Of a DNA stretch of 64,000 bases, positions 17,856 through 28,254 are shown piece by piece. Within the stretch, counting starts at the first letter, position 1. Every line of letters begins with the position of its first letter. Below the pieces are notes generated by a model. It was not told the origin of the DNA. It saw only the letters and a list, made by a program, of their open reading frames with translations, and did no database searches. The DNA is from Isochrysis galbana (lineage: Eukaryota > Haptophyta > Isochrysidales > Isochrysidaceae), in the NCBI GenBank assembly GCA_018136815.1, contig CM030939.1, positions 1,992,808-2,056,807 on the forward strand, in the 5' to 3' direction. The translations under genes were made by a program, and so were the position numbers.

Positions 17856-20800
17856 ATGGACAAGAACAATGACAAGATCTTCTTCTACAACAAGGATGGT
17901 GCTGAATGGAGAGCATTCAGGCCCAAGTTGCTCGCGATGGCCGGCAAGAACGGTTGCCGACGTGCGATGCTCAAGAACAAGACGGAAAGCGTCGATGACG
18001 CCGACAAGGACAAGGAAGCCACCCAGGTGGAACTGAACAAGGCATATGACCTCCTCATCATGTGCATCAAGGATGACAAGCTTGTGGCCACCTTGGATGT
18101 GCTCTACACGGATGAGGAGGAAGAGAAGTACGACGGCCACCGTGCGTTCAAACACATCGACGAGTTGCACGTGGCGGTCAACACCGAAGACAAGGCTGAA
18201 GACAAGAAGATGGAGTATGACACACTCAAGATGACCAACCTCCAGGAGTTCCCCTCAAGGGAGGAGGTCACCAACCGCTTTGACAACATGTTTGGCATCT
18301 TCCAAGGACTCAAGGGCACCGCGCGCGAAGTCTCCGTCGCCGAGTTGTGCCTCGACATGAAAGCGAGCTTCATTGGATGTGGAGAAGGAGTCCTTCGTGA
18401 AGTGGACAAGGCATGGGGCTCCTTGGAAGTTGAGCACCGCAAGAGGCCTGATATGGTGCACAAGAACCTTGTGGAGGCTGCGGCCATCGCCCATAAGCAT
18501 GAGGCGGTGCGCTCCACGGTACGTCCGGGCCAACGTGCAATGCAAGCGACCAAGACCGAGGATGACACGGATGCCATCAAGAAGGCCTATGAGGCGGGCT
18601 TCAAGGCTGGCCAAGGTGGGCGTGGAGGTGGTAGGAGCAACAACAACAAGGACAAGAAGCCTTGCTCCCACTGCGACCGCATGCACACGGGCATCTGCTG
18701 GTCCAACCCCGACACCGCGCACTTGATCGATTGGGACAAGGTGCCGGAGGGCCTCCAAGCCAAGATCAAGGCCAACCTCTATGATGCCAAGATGAAGAAG
18801 GAAAACAAGCAAAGTGGTGGACGCCTCACCTTCACCTGCAACAAGATCTGTGCAACCACGACCAAGAACACCGAGGATGATGCCTTACGCATCCTCATCG
18901 ACTCGGGCGCCACCGGGGCGGACTACTTCAACGACATCAGCTTCTTCCCGGACGGCGTGGATGAGACGCGCACGGACATGGTTGAGGTGGCAAGTGGCAA
19001 GGCAATCAAGACTTGGGGCACCGGCACCGCCAAGTTCCTTGCACTTGTGCGCCCCCAAGCCGGTGCACCCCTTGGATGGCATGTGGTCGAGAAGCCCGAC
19101 GCATCATTTGGTCCATTCAAACGCAACATGCTCTCCACCCACAAGGCGTGCTCACGCAATGATGATATGAAGTGCATCATGGGCAAGGTGAATGGCTTTG
19201 AACTTCCGGGAGGTGCATTCATGCCTTTCACCATGGGTGACGACTCCCAAGGCTTCTATGTGGATGTACGGCCCATCCCCAAGGGCGAGACGACCAAGGC
19301 GTACTCGCTTGGACCGTACACCACCGACAAGCACAAGGACATGCACGCCACGCATGAGGAGGCCAGGGAGATTTGGCGCGCGCGCCTTGGATCGCCTAGC
19401 GATGAACGCCTCCGCCGCCTGCCGGACTACTCCGTCGACGTGCCCGCCAACCTCAAGCGCCTTCAAGCAAGGAAGGCGGAAGACGTCAACGAGGTCGCGC
19501 TCAAGGCCAATGCGCAACGCCGACCCGGAGGCGGAGGTGGAGGACCATGGATGACAAACGCCGTCGGGGACGTCATCACCAACGACATCCTCACTATGCC
19601 TTGCCGCAGCGTGCTCACGGGCTACAAGTACGTGGACGTGTTCTACGACGTCTTCTCCGGCCTCGTGTTCGCGTATCCCATGCGCTTCAAGTCGGAGCAC
19701 CCAACGATGTTGCAGCGCTTCTTGGCGGACACGCAAGGGTTCTTCATCGTGAAGCGCTTGCACTCGGACAATGAGCCCGTGCTCAAGAGCGACAAGGTGC
19801 AAGAGATCTGCGATAGCAACTTGATCCGCAAGCAAGAGAGCAACCCGTACGAGCCGTGGGGCAACCCAGCGGAAATCGCGGTCAAGTTGCTCGAGCGCAC
19901 CATGCGACCATTGCTCCTGGGGTGCAATGCTCCCCAAGAGTATTGGGAGTTTGCGCTCTATCCCGCGATGGTGATCATCAACCGCATCCCCGGCGCCAAG
20001 GATAGTGCTCCTCCTCTAGTGCGTGCCGGCATCCGCCACACGGTCAACCTGAGCATGCTCAAGGTGTTCGGTTGCAAGGCCATCGTGCAAAAGCCCAAGG
20101 CGTACCGCGACAACAACTTGTCGGAGCAAGCACAAGAGTGCATCTACTTGGGCCCGGCACGCTACCACACGGGCAACATCTTCATGTCGCTCGAGACGGG
20201 CAAGGTGTTTGTGAGCGGTGTGCACGCCACCTTCATGGAGACCGAGTTCCCGTGGAAAACCACGAGGGGGGGTGAGATCCCCATTGACAAGACCGACCAA
20301 TACGGCAAGATGCATGGCTCAATCTACGCGTTTGGCATCCCGGAGGACCACGAGGATCCGGACTACACGCCCTCGGAGCATTCCTACTCGGGCCCCATCA
20401 CGGAGGTGGAAGAGGACAATAGCGACAATGCCTCCGACACCACGTCGCCTATCCGAGCTCCTCAACGTCACCGACGCATCATCGAGTCCGATGAGGAGGA
20501 TAACGATACGCTTACGCCAAGTGGCGAAGTGCAACGCGGGCCATTCGAGTCGGAAGATGGCAAGGAGGACACCGCACCACGCCGCTCAAGCCGCATCGCG
20601 GGAGAGGAGCTCCCGTACACGGTGATGGACTACTCCACCTTAGGCAACGACAACACTGTCTTTGGCGACGAGAGTGCAAGCGAGTACTCGGCGTCGATGT
20701 GCCACAAGATCTTGATGGCGACTGAGGTGTGCGACGACGCCATCTACATCGGCTTCCCAAAGCCCTTTAAGCCGCACCAACTCAAGTACCTACCACAAGA

Positions 20801-22379
20801 TGAACAAGACTTGTGGGAGGAGGCGCGCATGAAGGAGTACAACACCTTGGTGACCAACAAGACCTTCATCGACGAGAAGCCAATCAAGGAAGTGGGACGC
20901 GCCATCCCACTAGGTGAGACCCTCCGCTACAAGCGCGACGGCATCCGCAAGTCGCGCATGTACGTGCAAGGCTTCCGCCAAGTCCCGGGCATTGACTTTG
21001 ACCTCTCGTACTCGCCAACCATCTCCCATGGCGGCTTTCGACTGTTCTGCGTCATCTCCGTCATCATGTGCACGTACAAGGGCGCCGCCGATGCCATCTC
21101 CGCGTACACGCAGAGCGAGTTGCCCCCCAACGAGCGCGTTTGGGTACGCATGCCCAAGAACTACCGCAAGTACGATGAACACGGACAAGAGCTAGCGGCC
21201 CTCTTGGGACAATCGCTCTATGGCTTGGTGCAATCCGGCCGCAATTGGTGGCTCAAGTTGTCCATGTGGCTTGAGGCATTTGGCTTCATCGTGGCGTTCA
21301 GCGAGCCATGCCTCTACGTGCTCCGTGATGAGGATTCCTTCATGGTCATGGCCACGTACGTGGACGACATGCCGTGGGGCTCCAATGACATGAAGCTCGT
21401 GCGCAAGGTGTTTGAGGCCATGGAGAAGGATGGCTTTAAGCTCACTTGGCATGAAGGTCTCGATGAAGTACTTGGAGCCCAACTCAAGGAAGTGAGTGAT
21501 GGAATCATTCTTCACCAAGGAGACTACATCAACAAGTTGGTGGGCGCGCACCTCGAAGAGATGACCAAGTACGAGGACACGCTGCGCAACACCGTCGACA
21601 CGCCATGCAACTCGTACCTCGGCAAGGACGTCATCGAGGCGCAAGACGAGAAAGAGCGGATCAAGGCGGAGCTCGATCCCAAGTTTGGCACCAAGTACCG
21701 CGGCCTCGTCGGTAGTCTCCTCTACGCCGCCGTGGTGAGCAACCCCGACATCTCGTACACGGTGGGCCAACTTTGCCGCGCGATGTCGTTCCCCACCGTG
21801 AACCTTTGGCACGCGGCGCTGCATTGCCTTCTCTACCTCAAGAACCGTGGCACCATGGGCCTCAAGTACTACAAGAACAATGGCGATAGCCCTATCATCG
21901 GCCTCTTTCGTCAAGGTGAAGGCATGGTACGCGGCATGGTCGACGCATCGTGGGACGTAGTACGTTCGACGAGCGGCTGGCTCATCTTCATCAATGGCAG
22001 CCTCGTCGATTGGGGCAGCAAGCGCCAAAACAGCATCTCCTTGTCGGCCAACGAAGCGGAAACGATGGCGGCCTCCCTCGCTTCGCAGCGTATCGAGAAC
22101 TTCCGTAACACGCTCGCGGATCTCGGTTGGAAGCAAGCGGAACCAAGCCCGCTCTTGTCCGACAGCAAGGGTGCAAAGGCACTCGCGGACAATCCCATCA
22201 TGAAGGGTTTGGCCCGTCACATCCATCGTCGTGAGCTCTACGTGCGTGAGCTCACGCAGAAGAATGTCTTACGTGTCTACCACGTTCAGACCGAGCTCAA
22301 TGTGGCCGACATGATGACGAAGCCCTTAGCGGCGAACAAGTTCACCAAGTTCCGTGGGCTGATCATGGTTCGCATCTGA
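17856..22379 (+). CDS. Copia gag-pol polyprotein (1507 aa)
   Basis: A single frame with the copia order GAG-PR-IN-RT-RH. The Gag zinc knuckle is CSHCDRMHTGIC near residue 270, with a shortened spacing (C-2-C-3-H-3-C). The protease site is LIDSGATG near residue 350. The pre-integrase segment (EIWRARLGSPSDERL) has Ser where copia elements usually have the His of LGHPS, and no CxxC follows; instead there is a Gly6 run. The integrase catalytic residues are present: the Asp of VITND, the Asp of HSDNEP and the Glu of NPAEIAVKLLE. Reverse transcriptase has YVDD (ATYVDDMPWG). RNase H has VDASWD, NEAETMA and LLSDSKGA. There is no frameshift between gag and pol. The start is the first ATG after the PBS. 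Confidence 0.95.
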   Translation: MDKNNDKIFFYNKDGAEWRAFRPKLLAMAGKNGCRRAMLKNKTESVDDADKDKEATQVELNKAYDLLIMCIKDDKLVATLDVLYTDEEEEKYDGHRAFKHIDELHVAVNTEDKAEDKKMEYDTLKMTNLQEFPSREEVTNRFDNMFGIFQGLKGTAREVSVAELCLDMKASFIGCGEGVLREVDKAWGSLEVEHRKRPDMVHKNLVEAAAIAHKHEAVRSTVRPGQRAMQATKTEDDTDAIKKAYEAGFKAGQGGRGGGRSNNNKDKKPCSHCDRMHTGICWSNPDTAHLIDWDKVPEGLQAKIKANLYDAKMKKENKQSGGRLTFTCNKICATTTKNTEDDALRILIDSGATGADYFNDISFFPDGVDETRTDMVEVASGKAIKTWGTGTAKFLALVRPQAGAPLGWHVVEKPDASFGPFKRNMLSTHKACSRNDDMKCIMGKVNGFELPGGAFMPFTMGDDSQGFYVDVRPIPKGETTKAYSLGPYTTDKHKDMHATHEEAREIWRARLGSPSDERLRRLPDYSVDVPANLKRLQARKAEDVNEVALKANAQRRPGGGGGGPWMTNAVGDVITNDILTMPCRSVLTGYKYVDVFYDVFSGLVFAYPMRFKSEHPTMLQRFLADTQGFFIVKRLHSDNEPVLKSDKVQEICDSNLIRKQESNPYEPWGNPAEIAVKLLERTMRPLLLGCNAPQEYWEFALYPAMVIINRIPGAKDSAPPLVRAGIRHTVNLSMLKVFGCKAIVQKPKAYRDNNLSEQAQECIYLGPARYHTGNIFMSLETGKVFVSGVHATFMETEFPWKTTRGGEIPIDKTDQYGKMHGSIYAFGIPEDHEDPDYTPSEHSYSGPITEVEEDNSDNASDTTSPIRAPQRHRRIIESDEEDNDTLTPSGEVQRGPFESEDGKEDTAPRRSSRIAGEELPYTVMDYSTLGNDNTVFGDESASEYSASMCHKILMATEVCDDAIYIGFPKPFKPHQLKYLPQDEQDLWEEARMKEYNTLVTNKTFIDEKPIKEVGRAIPLGETLRYKRDGIRKSRMYVQGFRQVPGIDFDLSYSPTISHGGFRLFCVISVIMCTYKGAADAISAYTQSELPPNERVWVRMPKNYRKYDEHGQELAALLGQSLYGLVQSGRNWWLKLSMWLEAFGFIVAFSEPCLYVLRDEDSFMVMATYVDDMPWGSNDMKLVRKVFEAMEKDGFKLTWHEGLDEVLGAQLKEVSDGIILHQGDYINKLVGAHLEEMTKYEDTLRNTVDTPCNSYLGKDVIEAQDEKERIKAELDPKFGTKYRGLVGSLLYAAVVSNPDISYTVGQLCRAMSFPTVNLWHAALHCLLYLKNRGTMGLKYYKNNGDSPIIGLFRQGEGMVRGMVDASWDVVRSTSGWLIFINGSLVDWGSKRQNSISLSANEAETMAASLASQRIENFRNTLADLGWKQAEPSPLLSDSKGAKALADNPIMKGLARHIHRRELYVRELTQKNVLRVYHVQTELNVADMMTKPLAANKFTKFRGLIMVRI

Positions 22380-22433
22380 GATCTTGCTGCCTTGCGAATC
22401 CCTCATTTGTTGCCCTTCTCCGGGGGATCAGGT

Positions 22434-22443
22434 CAAGGGGGGG
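22434..22443 (+). promoter_or_regulatory. Polypurine tract (PPT)
   Basis: AAGGGGGGG abuts the 3' LTR. The same tract precedes the other LTR copies in the nest (before 24028, and as complement after 16294), as expected for the plus-strand primer of one retrotransposon family. Confidence 0.85.
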
Positions 22444-22689
22444 TGAGAAGCGCAAGGCTTCATGCAAGGCTTCATGTGTGTCGTGAACCCAAGGCCTAGC
22501 TATGGCTAGGTGGTGTGCAAAGCATTTGTTCTTGTTGGGGTTTTGTTTTTGTGTCGGTTACGTGACCGGCGGTTGAGTCGGTTACGGCGGTTGAGTCGGT
22601 TACGGCGGTTGAGTCGTTTGAACGGACAACGGACCGTGCAAGGGTAGAGACCCCTAAGAGACAAGTAACAAGACAGCTTTCGCCACTCA
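22444..22689 (+). repeat. Copia 3' LTR
   Basis: 246 bp, identical to the 5' LTR by eye, followed by the GATGT target duplication at 22690-22694. Confidence 0.92.
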
Positions 22690-23865
22690 GATGTAGTCTC
22701 CTTGGTGAAGAATGATTCCATCACTCACTTCCTTGAGTTGGGCTCCAAGTACTTCATCGAGACCTTCATGCCAAGTGAGCTTAAAGCCATCCTTCTCCAT
22801 GGCCTCAAACACCTTGCGCACGAGCTTCATGTCATTGGAGCCCCACGGCATGTCGTCCACGTACGTGGCCATGACCATGAAGGAATCCTCATCACGGAGC
22901 ACGTAGAGGCATGGCTCGCTGAACGCCACGATGAAGCCAAATGCCTCAAGCCACATGGACAACTTGAGCCACCAATTGCGGCCGGATTGCACCAAGCCAT
23001 AGAGCGATTGTCCCAAGAGGGCCGCTAGCTCTTGTCCGTGTTCATCGTACTTGCGGTAGTTCTTGGGCATGCGTACCCAAACGCGCTCGTTGGGGGGCAA
23101 CTCGCTCTGCGTGTACGCGGAGATGGCATCGGCGGCGCCCTTGTACGTGCACATGATGACGGAGATGACGCAGAACAGTCGAAAGCCGCCATGGGAGATG
23201 GTTGGCGAGTACGAGAGGTCAAAGTCAATGCCCGGTACTTGGCGGAACCCTTGCACGTACATGCGCGACTTGCGGATGCCGTCGCGCTTGTAGCGGAGGG
23301 TCTCACCTAGTGGGATGGCGCGTTCAACCGCCGTAACCGACTCAACCGCCGTAACCGACTCAACCGCCGGTCACGTAACCGACACAAAAACAAAACCCCA
23401 ACAAGAACAAATGCTTTGCACACCACCTAGCCATAGCTAGGCCTTGGGTTCACGACACACATGAAGCCTTGCATGAAGCCTTGCGCTTCTCAACCGTGTA
23501 CGGGAGCTCCTCTCCCGCGATGCGGCTTGAGCGGCGTGGTGCGGTGTCCTCCTTGCCATCTTCCGACTCGAATGGCCCGCGTTGCACTTCGCCACTTGGC
23601 GTAAGCGTATCGTTATCCTCCTCATCGGACTCGATGATGCGGCGGTGACGTTGAGGAGCTCGGATAGGCGACGTGGTGTCGGAGGCATTGTCGCTATTGT
23701 CCTCTTCCACCTCCGTGATGGGGCCCGAGTAGGAATGCTCCGAGGGCGTGTAGTCCGGATCCTCGTGGTCCTCCGGGATGCCAAACGCGTAGATTGAGCC
23801 ATGCATCTTGCCGTATTGGTCGGTCTTGTCAATGGGGATCTCACCCCCCCTCGTGGTTTTCCACC
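22690..23865 (-). pseudogene. Inverted older copia copy, RT and linker parts (right half)
   Basis: Minus-strand pol of the interrupted older element. Bases 22690-23320 encode the RT from RDGIRKSRMYVQG through YVDDMPWGSND to HQGDYI. At about 23325-23492 an incomplete inverted LTR intervenes. Bases 23493-23865 then encode the integrase/RT linker from WKTTRGGEIPIDK to GEELPYTV. About 100 codons of pol between PYTV and GETLRYKRDG are replaced by the LTR piece. The copy is therefore rearranged as well as split. Confidence 0.85.
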
Positions 23866-24273
23866 ACGTGCAGACCGAGCTCAATGTGGCCGACATGATG
23901 ACGAAGCCCTTAGCGGCGAACAAGTTCACCAAATTCTGTGGGCTGATCATGGTTCGCATCTGAGATCTTGCTGCCTTGCGAATCCCTCATTTGTTGCCCT
24001 TCTCCGGGGGATCAGGTCAAGGGGGGGTGAGAAGCGCAAGGCTTCATGCAAGGCTTCATGTGTGTCGTGAACCCAAGGCCTAGCTATGGCTAGGTGGTGT
24101 GCAAAGCATTTGTTCTTGTTGGGGTTTTGTTTTTGTGTCGGTTACGTGATCGGCGGTTGAGTCGGTTACGGCGGTTGAGTCGGTTACGGCGGTTGAGTCG
24201 TTTGAACGGACATCGGACCGTGCAAGGGTAGAGACCCCTAAGAGACAAGTAACAAGACAGCTTTCGCCACTCA
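23866..24273 (+). mobile_element. Copia 3' end with LTR, direct fragment
   Basis: The last ~30 codons of a plus-strand pol (VQTELNVADMMTKP to the stop), the PPT and then a full 246-bp LTR at 24028-24273. This LTR differs from the intact element's LTRs at two positions that I can see (GTGATCGG for GTGACCGG; ACATCGG for ACAACGG). It joins the inverted pol piece on its left at an abrupt breakpoint. Confidence 0.85.
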
Positions 24274-24466
24274 CATGGTGCGCTCGAGCAACTTGACCGC
24301 GATTTCCGCTGGGTTGCCCCACGGCTCGTACGGGTTGCTCTCTTGCTTGCGGATCAAGTTGCTCTGTCGGCCAACGAGGCGGAAACGATGGCGGCCTCCC
24401 TCGCTTCGCAACGTATCGAGAACTTCCGTAACACGCTACGTGCTCCGCGATGACGATTCCTTCATG
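24274..24466. mobile_element. Scrambled copia fragments, right flank
   Basis: Three short pieces of the same family: integrase (about 24275-24363, minus; QESNPYEPWGNPAEIAV), RNase H (24363-24436, plus; LSANEAETMAASLASQ) and RT (24437-24466, plus; YVLRDDDSFM). The order and orientation differ from the intact element. Confidence 0.8.
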
Positions 24467-24507
24467 CAGGGGTCTGAATCCGACCCGCGCTCGCGAGTAG
24501 CTCTTTA

Positions 24508-24705
24508 CTCCCTCTACTCTCTTCTCTCTACTCTCTACTCTCTACTCTCTACTCTCTACTCTCTACTCTCTACTCTCTACTCTCTACTCTCTACTCTCTA
24601 CTCTCTACTCTCTACTCTCTACTCTCTACTCTCTCTACTCTCTACTCTCTACTCTCTACTCTCTACTCTCTACTCTCTACTCTCTACTCTCTACTCTCTC
24701 TTTCC
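24508..24705. repeat. (CTCTACT)n microsatellite
   Basis: About 28 copies of the heptamer CTCTACT with a few slips, continuing into a CT-rich tract to about 24790. The complement is AGTAGAG. It is not a recognised telomeric heptamer. It lies between the copia nest and the next gene and may be part of that gene's pyrimidine-rich upstream region. Confidence 0.9.
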
Positions 24706-24910
24706 CTCTCTCCCCCTCTCTCTCCCTCCTTATCTCTCTCTCTCTCCCTCTCCCCTCTCCCTGTCTCTCTGCCCCCCCATCCCCCTCTTCGACGGCTGTT
24801 TTTTCTCGTGCGGCATTGCCGCCCGCCCGACGAGCAGCAAGGCGAGGGCGTCGGCCGCGCGACGCTGGGCAGCCTGGCGTCGGGAGTTGGCAGAGGTGCA
24901 TTAGCCAGGG

Positions 24911-27582
24911 ATGTCTGAGCCCTGCACATATCGCCGCATCCGTCTACGCATGAGCGTAGGCCTCGGCTCAGCCGGTGTGAGTACGGCCGCTATCCAATGT
25001 GATCCGACTGAGGACGCTGAGACAGCGGGGAACGGGCCGCTGGCGCATGCGCTCGGCGCTGATGAAGCTGCTCGCGCATACGGTACCGCCACTCCTTTTT
25101 CCTCATGGACGTACGTGCCTGGCGTTGACAGAAGCGCAGGTGGAGGATTCGCGGCACACGGCCGCTCTGCTGCTTTGCGCGTGGATAATGTGAATACTTG
25201 CGACAGCATGCGTGACGTGCATGACAACAAGGGGTGTGAGGGTGTGTCAAGTGCCGACAGCCCCGCGTCTGCTGCGGCAGAGCTGGGTTCACTTTATACT
25301 GCAGCCATCACGATGGCCGAACAGTGCCATGCAAATCTACGCAGCAGCTCGAAGGCTTGGCCATTACTTCGGCGTCTGCTGTCTCAGCTTGCGGCCGCGC
25401 AGCGGCCACTTCTATGCGCCGAATTGGCCAGGAAAGACGCATTGCAGGCACGGCGTGGTCGCAGATCTAGAGTACAATTTGCCTGCCACGACTTCTCGGC
25501 CCTGGATCCACCCTCGAGACGCCCTCCACCAGACCATGAGGGCCAAAAGGTCGTGGTATTGCCACAGCATGAGGGCGATTTAGGCTGCGCAAATATTCTG
25601 GGACAACCCATCGGAGCAAGCGTCAAATCCAACTCGTCCTGTGAAGCCTGCAAATGCTCAGACAGGGGGACGTCAATCCCTACAAGTGGTGTGGATGAGC
25701 AAACAGATGACGATGGTAACCTCCCTTTGCAACAGATGGTCGGAATCGTCCTGTTGCAGCGAGTGCTGCTTGCAAATGCTCCTGACGGTGACCGCTCCGC
25801 AGCACTCCTGGCTCTCTGTGAAGGCTTGGCCAAGGCCTCGGCGGAGTATGCGTCCTCCGGAAACGGATGCGAGCACCTGGCGCACGTAGCTCGGTTGCGA
25901 GTTGCGGGCGCTGTAATGGACATTTCGGCTCAGTTCCAGCGGTTACGTTTGACAGGTCAACCAGTCCTCATGGACAGGCTCTCAGCACATCTCTCATCGC
26001 GAATTCGTCACCATCTACATAGCCTGTTCGAATCGGCTTTGATAAGTACACCAGACATGGATTCTAGGATTGGACAGCAGGATGATGGCAGGGAGAGCAT
26101 CGACGAACTCTTGCTGTTTGTACCAGCTAGGGCGCCTCCGAGACATCGATTCATCCTGACACTGCTACCGCCCGAGCCATTGAAGGATGCGGCGGAGTTG
26201 GCGCGCCATCGCGCATGGCCAGCGAAGCCCTCTCTGTCAGCTGCCGGCTCAGGTCTGTATTCATTTAGCAGTTCGGATGGGACTGCGTACACTCATGCTG
26301 GCCACTACTTGTATAGCAGCAGCGAGGAGGAGGACGACGACGCCAGCCGTGATTACGATAGCGAAGGGGAAGAGAGCGACGAGCTGCGGGACATGTCGCC
26401 ACAGCACAAGGGAAAGCGAGTCCGTGCTGCATCGGAAGCTGACCCTTGCCCTGACGCACGCTCAGTGCGAATGGATACCTCGAAACAAAAGGGTTCCGCG
26501 AAAGGGGAGGATTCCACGGATGCAGCGGCGACCGAGCAACCGGGATCACCCACCGCATCACAACTATTGTGTCTCCCACCAGGACGAGAAGACGGGCTAC
26601 TTGGGAGACCGAATGCCTCGCTCGCATCATTGCTCTCTCACGCTCTTCTGCTGTGGCAGATTCATACTCCACAGATTGTTGCGTCGCCAATCTGCGAAGT
26701 TCTGCAAATGCATGATTTGTGCGCAGCGCGCCCCTCCTCCTCGACGACCCCTCTCTTAGTGGTGCCCTCTGTGGCGGCCGGGCAACCGCAGTCCCAAAAG
26801 CGAACCTCTCCCGGTCCGCACCACAAATGCTTACGATGTATGCGACTGAATTTTCTTGCCCAGTGTCTTCATTGTTATGCCTCACCTATTTGCATTTAGG
26901 TACGCGAAGCAATCGCTCACAGCGCTTCCATCGGACGAGCAAACTGATCTCTTGGGCTGGGCTGAAGCGCATACTGTGCTACTTGCAGTGTTCAGGCAGC
27001 GGGTGCTTCACTACTTCGCTATTCGTGCTCCCAAGCATTGGGCAGGTGCGTGTCCTTAGACGCGAACTTGTGACTTCGAGACCACATGCCATCCTAAGCC
27101 GCTTGTTTGCATGCCCTCATTTGGCCCGGTGGCCGTTTTGTGTGTTCTCAGCATTTTGCCGGTTAGCTGAGCTCTCCGAGCTTTGTGGGTGCGTCGACGA
27201 AAGCCACTATGCGTTGCTCACAAACGAGGCTAAACTCAACGACGACTTGCTAGCTCGTAGAGCAGATGCGCTGAAGCTCCTGCGACTACTCTCACCTCAA
27301 GGACCGGCGACAACAAGACTCCAAACAACATCTCAAAATGAGGCGGCTTTGCCTCGAATTAGATCCATTCGTCTAGCGTTGGGTGATGCCTCCGTAGTCC
27401 GGGTCATTGATTGGGAGGAAGTGCTTCGCGAAACTCTGGAAGCGGCAAAACCTCGGTCACACGATACACCCTTGGCCTCCTTCGGTCGAAAGAAGAAGCG
27501 GAAGAAGCGGCCGTCCAGCACCGGAGATACAGAGGCCACTCCCTGCCATCCGTCTCTTGTTGCTGCTCCATCCTCCGCCTAG
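24911..27582 (+). CDS. Unknown three-exon gene, nuclear-type acidic protein
   Basis: Exons 24911-26718, 26900-27045 and 27152-27582 join in consistent phases and give about 794 residues. Both donors are GTGCG-type (GTGCGC, GTGCGT) and the acceptors are TTTAG and CTCAG. The N-terminal half is Ser/Ala/Gly-rich with helical blocks (SKAWPLLRRLLSQLAAAQ). The middle contains MVGIVLLQRVLLANAP and a helix-rich region. An acidic Ser/Asp/Glu tract (SSSEEEDDDASRDYDSEGEE, about residues 475-495) follows. Exon 2 and early exon 3 (ALPSDEQTDLLGWAEAH; FCRLAELSELCG) look well folded. The C-terminus has a basic cluster GRKKKRKKRP that could be a nuclear localisation signal. I recognise no family. The start is the first Met after the CT tract. 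Confidence 0.6.
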
Positions 27583-27724
27583 CCTCGACGCCGCGACTTT
27601 CGAGAGTACTTGCCACGCTCATTGTGTCTTGCAAAGCGGACTTGAATAGTCGAGTACAAGCTAGTAAGAATTTGAGTTGGTCTCGCTCCGAGAGCTTGTC
27701 ATCGTGCTATGTGGGGTATGCAAA

Positions 27725-27870
27725 AACTAATATTATACTTAGTTCAGCATGGGGGGGGGCGCCTCGAGCCCCCCCCTCTCAGGCTCCAACTCCCCTCCGG
27801 GGGGGCTGTCGGTCAACCCCACGCTCTGCCTTTCGGCATGAGCAAGGCACTCAACAATAGAAACAACAAC
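27725..27870 (+). mobile_element. Family B repeat, head fragment
   Basis: Begins AACTAATATTATACTTAGTT and continues CAGCAT, a G-run/C-run hairpin, GGCTCCAACTCCCCTCCGGG, CTGTCGGTCAACCCC and CTTTCGGCATGAGCAAGGC, ending in an AAC-rich stretch. At 27886-27906 a run of A leads into TCTGAAGATTCGGGGCTAA, a motif found at other repeat junctions. Confidence 0.7.
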
Positions 27871-28254
27871 ACCCCCCCCCCAAAAAAAAATCTGAAGATT
27901 CGGGGCTAACCGCTACTAGAACGAGGTACAATAAAAAATTTTTCCAACTGGGAAGGTGCTGGTCCGAAGTTTTTTCTTCAGTGAAGGTGCAGGTGAAGGT
28001 GAGAGTGCAAGAACTGCAGGTGCAGGTGAAGACACGATGAACGGGGCGCGCTGGGCGGCCAGTAGCCCGTCAAGGTGGCTGTTGATCGTGCTCGCGTGGG
28101 ATTGCAAGTTGAGAGCCAAAATTGATCAAGTGGTGGGGCACACCACCCATGTTATCGGGGAAAATAAGCAGGCGGCTAGCCAGGGGCACGGAGTGAAGAG
28201 AAGTGTGGCTGGCGGAGTGGAGTGGCTGTGGCTGTGGCTGAGGGTTGTGCAACC

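Larger units (their letters stand above)
17580..22689 (+). mobile_element. Intact Ty1/copia retrotransposon
   Basis: A complete 5,110-bp element: 246-bp 5' LTR (17580-17825), primer-binding site just inside it, one long gag-pol frame (17856-22379), polypurine tract AAGGGGGGG directly before the 3' LTR (22444-22689), and a GATGT duplication at both ends. The LTRs begin TG and end CA and are identical as I read them, so the insertion is recent. The host site is the RT-coding part of an inverted older copy of the same family: minus-strand codons stop at ...GDYI on the right and resume at NKLVGAHLEE on the left. The uninterrupted frame and perfect LTRs suggest it may still be active. Confidence 0.95.

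Noticed and set aside
21192..22226. A 344-residue open frame antisense to the copia RT/RNase H
   Set aside because: It lies wholly opposite the conserved pol frame, appears wherever pol is present, and has no domain. It is a codon-bias shadow.
24508..24705. Interstitial telomere repeat
   Set aside because: The heptamer CTCTACT/AGTAGAG does not match TTTAGGG, TTAGGG or known algal variants.
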